From positions 326,123-390,122 of the forward strand of contig BDGG01000011.1 of NCBI GenBank assembly GCA_001949185.1: a stretch of DNA of 64,000 nt, given 5' to 3'. Source of the stretch: Ramazzottius varieornatus. Lineage: Eukaryota > Tardigrada > Eutardigrada > Parachela > Ramazzottiidae. The position numbers and the translations under genes were made by a program. A model generated the notes under the pieces. That model saw only the letters and a program-made list of their open reading frames with translations, ran no database searches and had not been told where the DNA came from. This document shows, in pieces, positions 24,512 through 34,376 of the stretch. Position 1 is the stretch's first letter. Every line of letters begins with the position of its first letter.

Positions 24512-24781
24512 TGGTTTGTAAACGATTGCATCACTCCAGAACCCTTCGTCGTTAGGTCTCATGTTCGGAACAAAACACAAGCGAAAAATTCAAGACTGGC
24601 TCACTTTCGTCCGACGGGTAGAACTGATCAATTCGTGCTGATGGGTACTAGAAAACTGTTGTCGCTTGTGATGGACTGCAAGTGCCACTTACGGTCCTGT
24701 ATCTGTTTTACGGTTCACTAGATTACTGTCACGCCCAATACAGTCATTTTGCTTCTTAGCAGCCATGTTACAGTCGCAATT

Positions 24782-25820
24782 ATGGGAACTACCGTAGTTC
24801 TTGATTGTGATTGGTTTATAATTGGGAAGCAAGCTTCGCTCAAAGTTTTGTCTTATGCAGTAGTTAGCGGTACCCTGCACGGCGACATAACGTTCAAGCT
24901 GCCGCAAACTGCCGCTCGATTTGGCGCAGACCTCGCCAGACAACCGCTGCATTCACACGGTCTAGTCTGGTCATCAGAAGGGCAGTTTCAGCAGCACCCA
25001 CTTCCAGAAATCTTCGTGTATCTGTTCAATCAAGTCATAAAGAAACGACCAATCGAGATCGAGTTCTACGCTAAAGGCTAGTGCTGGGATAAATACGATA
25101 TGATATTCTCTGATAAATATCTTTCAATATTTATATCTCGTTTTAGATATCAACCACGTATCGATATTTCGATATGATACGTTTCTGATACATTTTATTT
25201 TTGATTTATCGAATTTTATTACAGTGATTTATCGATATATCAAGCCAGTACCATGTTGAAAACTATCGAAATCAAGAAAGTTCCAAAGTGAAACCAAACG
25301 GTTGTCGCTCACTACGTTCGAGTCAGAACAAAGTCAAATGTCTTCGTGTACGCGTGTGTTCGTTGCTCATTCTATCAAGATCTGTCGTTACGCACCTAGG
25401 TACGCTGACTGTTCACTTCTCCGAAGTCAGCTTGGAAGCATGTGCGCGATACATTACGGGCGAGGCTGCGCTGCCTGCGCGGTACCGAACCGGAGTATTG
25501 ACTTCCGAAGTTCCGATTCTCAAGTGCGGGTTTGCGATTTATCTATATCAGAAATATATCGATATACCGCGATATGATATTTTCATTTATCATATTCCGC
25601 TCAGCGATATTCCGTCCATACCGACATGTCAATATGATATTTTTGTCATATCGAATCACTGTGATGTGATATATTTCGATAAGATACGATATATCATATT
25701 TATCTTAGCACCACTAAAGGCATACAAAAGTGCCGCTTGCTAGAGTCGTGGTTACATACTGTATATAATCTGGAAGATCTAGGCTGTCCTCGTTTTGACC
25801 AGCTGACAGACAAACCGTAG
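24782..25820 (+). pseudogene. Conserved ORF of the Maverick-like element, split by a hAT-like MITE
   Basis: The ORF starts at ATG 24782 (MGTTVVLDCDWFIIGKQ) and reads to 25078, where a 635-bp element is inserted. After the insertion the same frame continues (KCRLLESWLHTVYNLEDLGC) to a TAG at 25818-25820. The combination of an early V-x-D-x-x-x-F strand, a HG..W motif and a late VYN-x-EDLGCP motif reminds me of an uncharacterised, possibly nuclease-like family common next to such elements in invertebrate genomes, but I cannot name it. The stop lies just inside the next ORF, which opens in another frame. Confidence 0.5.
25079..25713. mobile_element. hAT-like MITE with an 8-bp target duplication
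   Basis: The ends are tagtgctgggataaata (25079) and tatttatcttagcacca (to 25713), imperfect terminal inverted repeats. The 8 bases CTAAAGGC flank it on both sides (25071-25078 and 25714-25721). An 8-bp duplication and an AGTGCTGGG-like terminus fit the hAT superfamily. The outer 170 bases at each end are packed with atatgatat/tatcgata motifs in both orientations. No transposase is encoded. Confidence 0.8.
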
Positions 25821-26368
25821 ACCACTTTGAACAAAGCTGTGGTCTTTGGGTCATCGTTAACTACCCACAGATCCGGAACATCGGCGCGACCTGCCAGCTA
25901 GGATGCAAGTTAGATCTGGATAAAATTGAAGTCAGATTGCCTATGGCTCTTTATACTCCTAAGCGATTTTCTGGGATATCAGTCCGTATCCTGCAGCCAT
26001 ATAAAGCACACTGTCAACTCTATACTGACGGAAAGATGACAGTCAACGGAGCACGAACGCTGCGCTCTGCGAAACGACTGGCTCGACGATTCTGCTCGCT
26101 TTTGAGAACACTGGACTACGACGTCTCGGTTTCCGACTTTCGAGTGGTCAATATAATTACATTTTTTGACACAGGTCGAAGACCACGTTTGGAAGAACTC
26201 TCCCAGAGAACGAACGCCATGTATTTTCCTGAAATTTTCCCAGGTTTACGGGTTAGACTGAGTGGGTGCAGTGCAATATTATTTCACAGCGGCAAAGTTA
26301 AATTTTTGGGCGCCAGAAACAAACTGGATGTTGACGCTGCGTATTTGGAGCTGTTACTTCATTTATGA
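25799..26368 (+). CDS. TATA-binding-protein-like ORF of the Maverick-like element
   Basis: An uninterrupted 189-codon frame. From about 25868 it follows the TBP core fold: PQIRNIGATCQLGCKLDL, then YTPKRFSGISVRI, a GKMTVNGAR turn, a linker helix RSAKRLARRFCSLLRTLDYD, and the second repeat with PEIFPGLRVRL and FHSGKVKFLGAR. Both pseudo-symmetric halves are present. Of the four Phe residues that TBP wedges into the TATA box, three appear kept and one is Tyr (LYTDGK in place of an IFSSGK-like segment). No in-frame ATG precedes the homology (the first is at 25943), so the start is lost, non-ATG or spliced. The stop (26366-26368) overlaps the stop of the convergent polymerase gene. It could act in transcription of viral-type genes. 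A captured host pseudogene is the alternative, but the stop overlap argues against it. Confidence 0.7.
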   Translation, partial: PADRQTVDHFEQSCGLWVIVNYPQIRNIGATCQLGCKLDLDKIEVRLPMALYTPKRFSGISVRILQPYKAHCQLYTDGKMTVNGARTLRSAKRLARRFCSLLRTLDYDVSVSDFRVVNIITFFDTGRRPRLEELSQRTNAMYFPEIFPGLRVRLSGCSAILFHSGKVKFLGARNKLDVDAAYLELLLHL

Positions 26369-29300
26369 ACAGTAGCTGTACGGCTTTGTATTATATTCTT
26401 CATCTACGATAACACGCTTGTCATAAGTAAATTGACACCGTTTGTTCTGAACAGAAACTTGATGCAACTCCAGATGTTTCTTATTCCGTCGTATAAGATC
26501 CGTATACGGAACAACTACAACGTCTTTTTCCTTCAGCATTCGTAGCACTGAATCGAGGTTGACCAGTTGTGATGCTTCTCCTTTCAGTGCGAAGCCCTTC
26601 ATCTTGACCAAGGATTTATCAACGTTCGTCACGTAGGCGTATGACTTGGGTCCCACGGTGGCAAAACGTGTAATATGCTGCTCCGGTTTAATTCACTGGA
26701 TAAGTCACCTAAAAAGTTTTACACCGGTGAATCAGTGTCCCCTTCCCGACTGACAAATATTATGGAATCCGTATTTAAACACCGAAATAGCTTACTGCTG
26801 TACGTAATATTCGGACGACACACAGAAATTTGTATCTGGTTAATTACCGATATACGGTACGCGGTTTGCGCGTGAACCTTCCACTTAATCCATATACTTA
26901 AGTGGCAGTAATCGAGCGTAGCAAGTAGTGAACGCAGCTACAACTACGTTAACGGTGGCGTTAGGTTCCGCAAACCCGTCGGCAGACTTGTACGACAACT
27001 GTACAGTATTGTCGTTGATGAGGCCCCGTGACGTGACCGTACTTTCGCCCGACAACATTCTCTGCCAAAACTTTCCGGGTTCCGTGAAGAACTCGGTGTT
27101 CGCGCGATTTTCTTGCATACCGAATCGCCCCCAGAAACTGTTGAGGTGCAACTTCGCCAGTGTGCGGAGACCGGGATTGGAGACAATGTTGTCTGCCTTA
27201 AGCGTGATACCCTTGTGTTCTTCAAAGTCTCGTACGTACTGCACTTTCTTTTCATCGGTGTCACCGTCGTCAGGGTATCCGCTAGCCTCCGTTTTGATTT
27301 TATAAAACAGATCAATGTATGGTCGGAATAGCCTTTCTTTGACTTCCTCCCAGTGGTATACCTCACGCACTTTGAAGACCGTGTAGCCATGATCGACTGC
27401 TGCACGAAGCTCTGGTGTACACCATGTGCCCCGTAACGCGCGCTGGTCGTCACAATGCAAACAAGGATCTTTCTTTTGGGATTCGGCTCAAGATCGACAC
27501 AGCGGGACATCTCTTTTTCCTTTACATCTCACGGGTACTACAGGAATGTGCAACTGTTTTGGGGTGAGCATCTCGCACTTAACGAGACCGAAGTAATTGG
27601 ACAAACCGTGAAAGTTTTTGGTAACACTTTGATGGTGGCCAAACGGATAGCGACATGTTTTGTTTACCCAGGGGTACTCAGAAATGACATCCAAATTGCG
27701 GATTTTTTCGTCAGGTGTAACGGAGTGGTACAGTTTCAGTCGATTATTCCGCCCGCCGTAGAACGCATCTCGCGGCACTAGCGGTTCTGTCGGCTGATAT
27801 GACTTGACAAAAGCTCGCAAGTCACCATCTTACGGTTTATCTTCGGTAAACTGACACTCCCAGCAAGTAACGACTCCATATCCCTCTTGTTCCAAAAACC
27901 GCTCGCGTGCCTTCGTGTCTTCAAAAACTTCTTTCATGGTTTGCTTCCGGTACGGATGAGTAGCTCCCGGGTAATAGCATTTATGACATCCATGATAAAA
28001 GCATCTGGTCAGTGGCTTCGCAGAACCCGTCCACGTAGAACGATCCGATCTTTCTTTCCTGGCCGTTGAAACGATGTTCGATATCGATGTTGCGCGTTCG
28101 GGCCACCGACTCCATCCATTGAACAGCTACGACAGACTGCAGGCGGTTCAAGCCGTGATGCGACATCACGCCGATCTGTTTTTCTTCCACAAACTTTGTA
28201 CGCCAGAAAACGTTACACACCCCAGCAATGGTAGCAGCGGAAACAAACGGACATGAACCATCAGTAATGTCCATCTATAACTGACGGAATTGTTGGCAAC
28301 ACAACCGCAGCACTGTGACGTCCATTCGACAACACGCGTACATTTCTTGCTCAACATGATACCGTCCGTTCTTCTCACCTGATCTTTATTGTACCATTCT
28401 AGGAACGATGCCCTCTCTCGTTCGCGTATCTTCGAATAGTCAAAGTCGGCTAGTCCAGGATAGTCAATGCCGTCGGGAAGATTCCAGTTTCGCGAACAAT
28501 TTAGCTTGTGAGGAAAAGATCCTTTACTAATTCATTGCAGTCTAAAAGTGGCTGGCCATTTGGCTAGAGACTGTGGGTCATAGTAGTGAGTCTCTAAAAC
28601 AAATACGATACTTTTCGATATCCATTCGAATGATCTTGTTTCCATTCATGATGAGTTTAAGCATGATTCCGTTATCGATAAGCCACTTCAGAACAAAATA
28701 TCCATCAAAGGCCCGAAAGTTGTGGGCTATGACGTAAAACCCCTTATGTTTTGGCTGAAATATGTAGTTGCAGAGGTCGTCTGATGTCTCTTCCAAACGG
28801 CTCGCCTTCTTCAGGGAACACCGTTTCCTTTCCTTAATCATCCTGGATTGCGGCCATATTAGGGACCAGTACACCCGACTCACTCACATACGTTCCAAAA
28901 TCCAAGAACAAAAGGCGAGCGCTTTTGTGGCGCTGTCTGTCCTTATCCGAAAAACGTAACTTTTTCATGTAGCACTTGTGATCCGGCAATTGGTACGATC
29001 CGCAGTATGACAATATGGATCGTTTCATCCGTGTTCATTTCCCGGTGTACGATTCCGATCGTTGATCGTCTTGTAACATTCCTTACATCGATGGATATAG
29101 CTGCACGGGGCATGCCAATTGTTTGGTCCTGCTTTGCCTTCTGACTTGTGGTGGTCGTAGCAGTCTTGTCCGAGGAATACTCTGTTGCAATCGGGACACG
29201 GTATTTCAGGGTCTTCGTCACATGGGCATTGGTGACGTAGGCACAACGGACAGCGATATTCGCACCGATGGTCATGTAGACCGTTGTAACCCTTGTCACA

Positions 29301-30139
29301 TTTGTGGAACCCTGAAACATCAGACTACAGATGGTTGTATACAGTAGGCCACGCTGAGTGCATACTCACAGTAGCTTTTCTGAAAAAAACCAGTGAGTGA
29401 CATAGCACGTCATAATGGTTACCGTGATGGTAGAGTGGAATTCGGTTCTCGGCTTCAGGACCTTTCTCGACAAAGCTGTCTAAATGATTGGCACTGCACA
29501 CGTTAATTTGGGTGCCGGCAGCACCTAAGGAGGAGTAACTGTTCTAACTGTAGGTGTAGTGCATACGATCCAACACTCCGAAAAATTTCGTACCGCTTCG
29601 AAGGCAGGAATGTCGGCGATCGAGTAGACTCTGACAGCTAGACCAGCTTCTTCAATGAGTTGTAAAGCCTTGGACTTTTGATGCACAGTGCGCTTGTCGC
29701 AGAGCTTTTTGTATTCTGTGCGGTTTCCTTCGGAATGTGCTATCCCAACGACGATTGCACGAGCCATACAGATTTCGTTGCAGTTATCAATAGTCACAAT
29801 GCTCATACTGCGTTTTAAACGCTTTTTCAAGCGACGTGGTATTTTGCCAGAGCCTGCTTCGAATAGCGGTGTTGCGTAGCTGACAATAATATTGAAAGAA
29901 TCATCGAACTTGGATTCTTCTTGAGAGTTTAGAACCGTCTGTACCTCGAGCATCCATCGGTCCACGGTCAAGTCGAACTTGAGTACAGGAGGTGTCCAGA
30001 TTGGTATCTCCAAAGAACGAGTTTCAATACGTAACCCAACCAAATCCTGATCCGAAACGTTCGCTTGCACAACGTCTAGTATGTGTTGCAGTATAGAAAG
30101 CATAGTTGCAACGGCATCTTCAAAGCTCACTTCTTGCAT
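26363..30139 (-). pseudogene. polB: Protein-primed type B DNA polymerase of Maverick/adintovirus type
   Basis: Read from 30139 downwards. The N-terminal region (30139-29525) contains DVSDQDLVG-like and MARAIVVGIAH segments. A Cys/His-rich region (29246-28834) includes CPDCNRVFLG. The exonuclease region (28883-28578) contains VIAHNFRAFDGYFVLKWL. The 28274-27981 block has PFVSAATIAGVCNVFW. The palm shows YPWVNKTCRYPFGH (27700s) and the LHLNSFWGRFG fingers motif (27150s). The C-terminal VKMKGFAL / KRVIVDEEYN block ends at 26363. The pieces lie in order but in different frames, with stops between them. The DTDS catalytic motif reads NTDS near 26770. The copy is therefore inactive. In intact elements this enzyme replicates the linear element from a protein primer. 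Confidence 0.85.
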
Positions 30140-30571
30140 ATTCCGTATACTGACTTTGTACCGATCGAATGTGAGTCCATAGCGTTTACAAAACGATCAT
30201 CATCCAAAGTTATCGGTATGCTCGCAAGGCCCACTGCAGCCAAATTCTGGCGACTTGGTTACATCAGTTGAAAGCATGGTGTAATGTATGTGTTATATAA
30301 TTTTGGCCTGTAGCTTAGCATTCTGTGCCGTGAATGTCTATCAGGTCTTTATTTGAAACCAGAAAATCTGGAGTACATTTCGAGTGAGCGGGCTTGAATA
30401 GTCAACACTCAACAGGACTACGAGGACTGAAAAGTGAACTTCTTCGCCAGTGAATTCATACCGAACCTCTGACAGTCAATAGCTGTCTTCGATAATTAGC
30501 AGTGCATTCGGTCCGCTGTGTAGGTCTTTGCGGGATACGCCCCTCCGTATGACTGAAAAGATGGATCATCA
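30140..30571. other. No gene seen
   Basis: Spacer between the Maverick-like element and the next host gene. No terminal inverted repeat of the element was recognised here. Confidence 0.4.
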
Positions 30572-33048
30572 TTAACCTGACATCAAAGCCCAAACTTGGG
30601 GCAGTAATCGAACGCTCACATCGAAGCTGGAGCCGAGCGACAGTCCGTCTCCCGCAACAATCACGTGTGATCCACTTGCGTCTTCTCCAAAGAGCAGCAA
30701 AAGAGGACTGTCGGGATCGTTGACGCTCTGGATAGCCGTCACTTTGACCATGGGATCAAGTTCTTTGGTCAGTGTGGAGCACAACGGTTGGTTGGCCTGT
30801 GTGGGTTGACCGGTGTAGCTGATACAAAGTTGCTTGGACGCTTCAAACACAACACCAGATTCGAGGTTAACAATGCTAAGACTCATAAAATAAGTGATGT
30901 TTTGTTTTTTATTTATTACAGTTATGGTAGACTATAAACTGGTCCTTGGTCAGCACTGTAGTTGTTGAGTCGGGCGGGAAAGAAGTTGATAAGGTTCCTG
31001 CCAAAGGAGGTGTTGACCAGGTGGCCTGGTAACAGGGCGTGGCTGGCTGGTTTGGTGGATAGCTGCAGGCAGCGGCTTTCGTCGGCTGAAATTATCTGGT
31101 GTGTGAACACTCAGTGAACCCTCACAAAACAATTCTGGTTTACAAAAAGGGCACGTACGTCGGCCGAGTTGGAGAGGAAGGTCGGGCCATTGTTACTGGC
31201 GACGAAAGCAAAATTAATTGGCAAGGTCTGACCTAGGGAGTCGTATCTCGGGAAGAGTACCGAGAGATCAACGGGGTTGGCTGTTTGACCTGTGGCCAGA
31301 GCGGGGTCGACGGTCGCCACCGTTTGACCCGGGTCATCTGGAGCTGCTTTCTTACCCATGGTGTATGTCATTGCACAGTTTCCTGCGGTAGAAAAATCCT
31401 GAATTTCTGTAAATTCCTTCCCAGTGCTACTGCTCAAGTATTGAAGTTTGATTGAAGGTTTCGGTGCGCATTGTCGATTGTATGCTTCAGTTTTCGGTAC
31501 CGTTTATCAGGACGTAAACATCTTGTTCCCTTGTCGCACCAGCTTCGTACAACAAGGAAGCCGTGGGAGCCTTCTTGCAAAAAGTGGAAAAGTCACCATC
31601 GGTACAAGTGCTCTTGACGAAGGGAGGAGCGGTCGTACCAGCGGTCGTTGTGGCCGTCGCTGCTGTTATACCGCTTGGACATGCCGTTGGGGTATTGCCT
31701 TGAGTATTGGCGGTTACTCCCGTCGTGGAAGCCGCTGTGGTCGACCCGAGAGTTGGGGTGGCAGTCGCAGGTGTGACCGTTGTAGTTGTGTTCACTTGCG
31801 CGGCGCAGTCCACTGGGAACAATCGATGGCACCGTACACCACTTCGTCTGGATGACAGAACGGAGAAAAGCGCTTACGTGGGTCACATTTCTTTCGATCA
31901 CAGCTGGTGGGGTACATCAGACTAATCAACTGGCAGTCACTGTTGCTGAGTCTGTCAAGCGCTGGTACGAAGAAGGGAGCTTTCTTGACCGTGAAAGCCT
32001 GCTGACCAGGTTTGGCCATGTCGGTGGAACGACTGTGGGTGATGGAGCAGTAGTCATACGGAAAGGCAGCCCAATAGGCTTCTTGGGCTGAATAAATCCT
32101 GTACGCTGTTCCACTGTAGGCATCTTCAGAGCAATTCATCAGATAAATATTCACCAGACAATCAAAATCAATTTTTGCAACAGACCATTTCTAGAGTTTC
32201 ACGTGACGGTCGATCTTACTTGCAGCTAAGGCGTCCTGCTTGACGTCAATGTAATCACCGCGATCGCCGCGTTGATGCTCGTTGCGTTTCCCAATAGTGA
32301 CAACAACGAACCTGCAAAACGAATACAGGCATTACTCCATCAAAACACCTACCTCTTGTTCCTTCCAATAGCGTGAGCTACAACTCACTTCATCAAGTCA
32401 CGCAATTTGCCGGTAAAACAGCCGGTTGGACCGCGAGCGAGAACCACACGTTGTTCTGTCTTGCCTGAGACTTGCAGGTCTTTGTAGAAGCCTGGGTAGG
32501 AGTAGCAGTATGGCTCGGCTGTTGTTCTAGGAACAAAAAGAACAGCATCCGGCACTCTTGGACGTGATTGCGACTTGCAAGAACATCGTCCTCCTACCCG
32601 TCATCCGCAAAGGGTGTGATCTTTACTTTATAAGACGGATCCGTGGGAAAAACTTCGGCAAACCCAATGCATGACTTCATATCGGCCACCACCTTGGCAA
32701 TAGCAGCTTTGATCTGCGTCCTCTCGTCGGCAGCTACAGTGGAAAGAAGTGTACAGACTCAAACCAGGCAGTTTGGATGAATTGACGATTGGTGTTCTCA
32801 GTTGAGGAACGGGCACATACTGTAAGCAGCGTCGAGATAGTAAGGAATGGCGGTTGGATAAGGCCATCGAAGAAATTGGGCTTGGATGTTGATGGTGGCA
32901 TCTAATCGAACAGAGTAGCATAATGGCGCTGAGAGATCTCTGTCGTGAGAACAGCATACGACCAGTAACAATTGTTTACAGGATGTATCTTACAGGTACA
33001 AGAGACGGCCAGAAGAAGCAAGGAGAGGGAGAGTAATCCCGCAATCAT
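30572..33048 (-). CDS. Secreted astacin-like pseudo-metalloprotease with a mucin-like tail
   Basis: Ten coding exons keep frame throughout: 33048-32994, 32937-32821, 32733-32598, 32526-32389, 32311-32220, 32123-31878, 31812-31501, 31382-31159, 31085-30940 and 30875-30572 (589 aa). The junction of the last two is the least certain. A signal peptide (MIAGLLSLSLLLLAVSC) precedes an astacin fold: IPYYLDAAY, KSCIGFAEV, YCYSYPG, RGDRGDYI, FPYDYCSI and LSNSDCQLISLMYP. The HExxHxxGxxH zinc site is replaced by a segment reading RDLMK...GKRNEHQR, and the Met-turn SIMHY reads SITHS. All zinc ligands and the general base therefore seem lost. A Thr-rich linker follows (31812-31600), then a Cys-containing C-terminal part that may be a CUB-like domain. 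It is probably a secreted binding protein or inhibitor rather than a protease. Confidence 0.8.
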
Positions 33049-34376
33049 CCTGACGGCGTTTTTTTGCTGGAATAACCACTTGACCGAAAAAAGGTGCAAC
33101 ACTGACGTCCCACGGATTGTCGACTGACTATTCGAGGTTTGTACGAGTTAGCATGTAAACGGGAGAACCGATCTCATTCGGTGGCGTGCCTTGTGAGCAA
33201 GGTCAGCGAAATTAGCAGGGTCTTTACCGTATGGCTGATTTTGCTTTGCCGCAAAGTTTATCTGTTCGAATCAAAACGACAATCTGTTCTTCTTAGGCTA
33301 CGTGAGCCCGAAACAGTTCTTTGCATTTCAGGAAGAATGATGCTTCAAATTAAATGTAAACGGTCTTGCATAAGCCTTGGCCGGCTGTACATCCTCGGAT
33401 AGCAATCAAAGTAGATTTTTGTTCGCGCCTGCATGTGATAAGCTGTTATGATACTTTTAGGCGAAGACTGCTCTCTTCGGGTTCCTTCAAGTGATCGATG
33501 GTAACTACAGTAGAGCTACGCACATCGTTGCATGGTTCATGCTGCGGAATGCGGATCCCTGCACAGATGAATGGGCTACTTCAACATGCGCATTACAGCC
33601 AATCTTCTTCACTCAACGTACGAAATTATTATGGGTCCTAAAGAAATCTCTCCGTTCCTAGTTTCGGAGCCCGTCTGTAGCCGTCAACTCTGTTGCATGC
33701 GGGCAACAGCTTTAGGCAACACTTCTGCCGGCCGCTGCAGCGCATGGGAGTTCTAACTTCCTAATCCCGCAGTAGCATCCAGGATTTGTCTTCTGACAAG
33801 TTATACAGCTCAAACTGTACACGCAGGACGAGAAATTATGGTACAGTAAATATTATGGGACAGGCCTTTTCGCTACGGCGGTACGGGAGCACGTACGTAC
33901 GCGACAGATTTTACAGTAATACATTTTGCGACGCTTTTCTACGGCCGAATTTCCATGTTGTCGTCCTTTCCGCCTGTACCATAATTTTTACTGTACCGTA
34001 ATTTCTCGTCCTGCGTGTCGAGAAAACCCGCCTATCTTCCTGCAATATCGGTTTAAGCATCATGATGTAACGGTTGGCGCAATCCCCTTGTGAGCATATT
34101 CTCAGTTACAGGCTCGTCTGTGACCATGACACAGCAGCAAATCTCGGTTTGGTTTTTCCAGAATAGAATCCAGAATTTTGATACGACACTGTGCGTACTG
34201 ACAGAGAAACTATTGTGAAGTAAGCCTGGATATCGTAGTTACAATAGGTTAGTTGCAGTCGGTACCAATTACCAAACTGCAGATGGGGTGCATAACCTAT
34301 GTGCCCATAAACTAGTCAAAAAACTGCAACTGCAGGAATGCATTCCTACGTTGTATTCCCACGTACTGACAGTGCC
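33049..34376. other. Intergenic, contains one MITE
   Basis: No supported gene. The 33819-34018 stretch is a MITE with long inverted ends. Confidence 0.4.
33819..34018. repeat. 200-bp MITE with about 48-bp inverted repeats
   Basis: The left end acacgcaggacgagaaatta matches, inverted, the right end at 34018. The arms continue through ggtacagtaa.tattatgg.acaggc. No target duplication was certain and there is no coding capacity. Confidence 0.7.

Larger units (their letters stand above)
22875..30139. mobile_element. Decayed Maverick/Polinton (adintovirus-like) element
   Basis: The block holds a protein-primed type B DNA polymerase on the minus strand plus tightly packed ORFs on both strands: two plus-strand ORF groups, a BIR-like minus-strand ORF and a TBP-like plus-strand ORF. 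The polymerase stop codon overlaps the TBP-like stop codon. Dense, mostly intronless, alternating ORFs are unlike the surrounding host genes. I did not find the integrase, protease, ATPase or capsid genes of complete Polintons, nor long terminal inverted repeats, so the element is partial or its other end lies elsewhere. Outer limits are approximate. Frameshifts and stops in several ORFs show it is an old copy. Confidence 0.75.
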
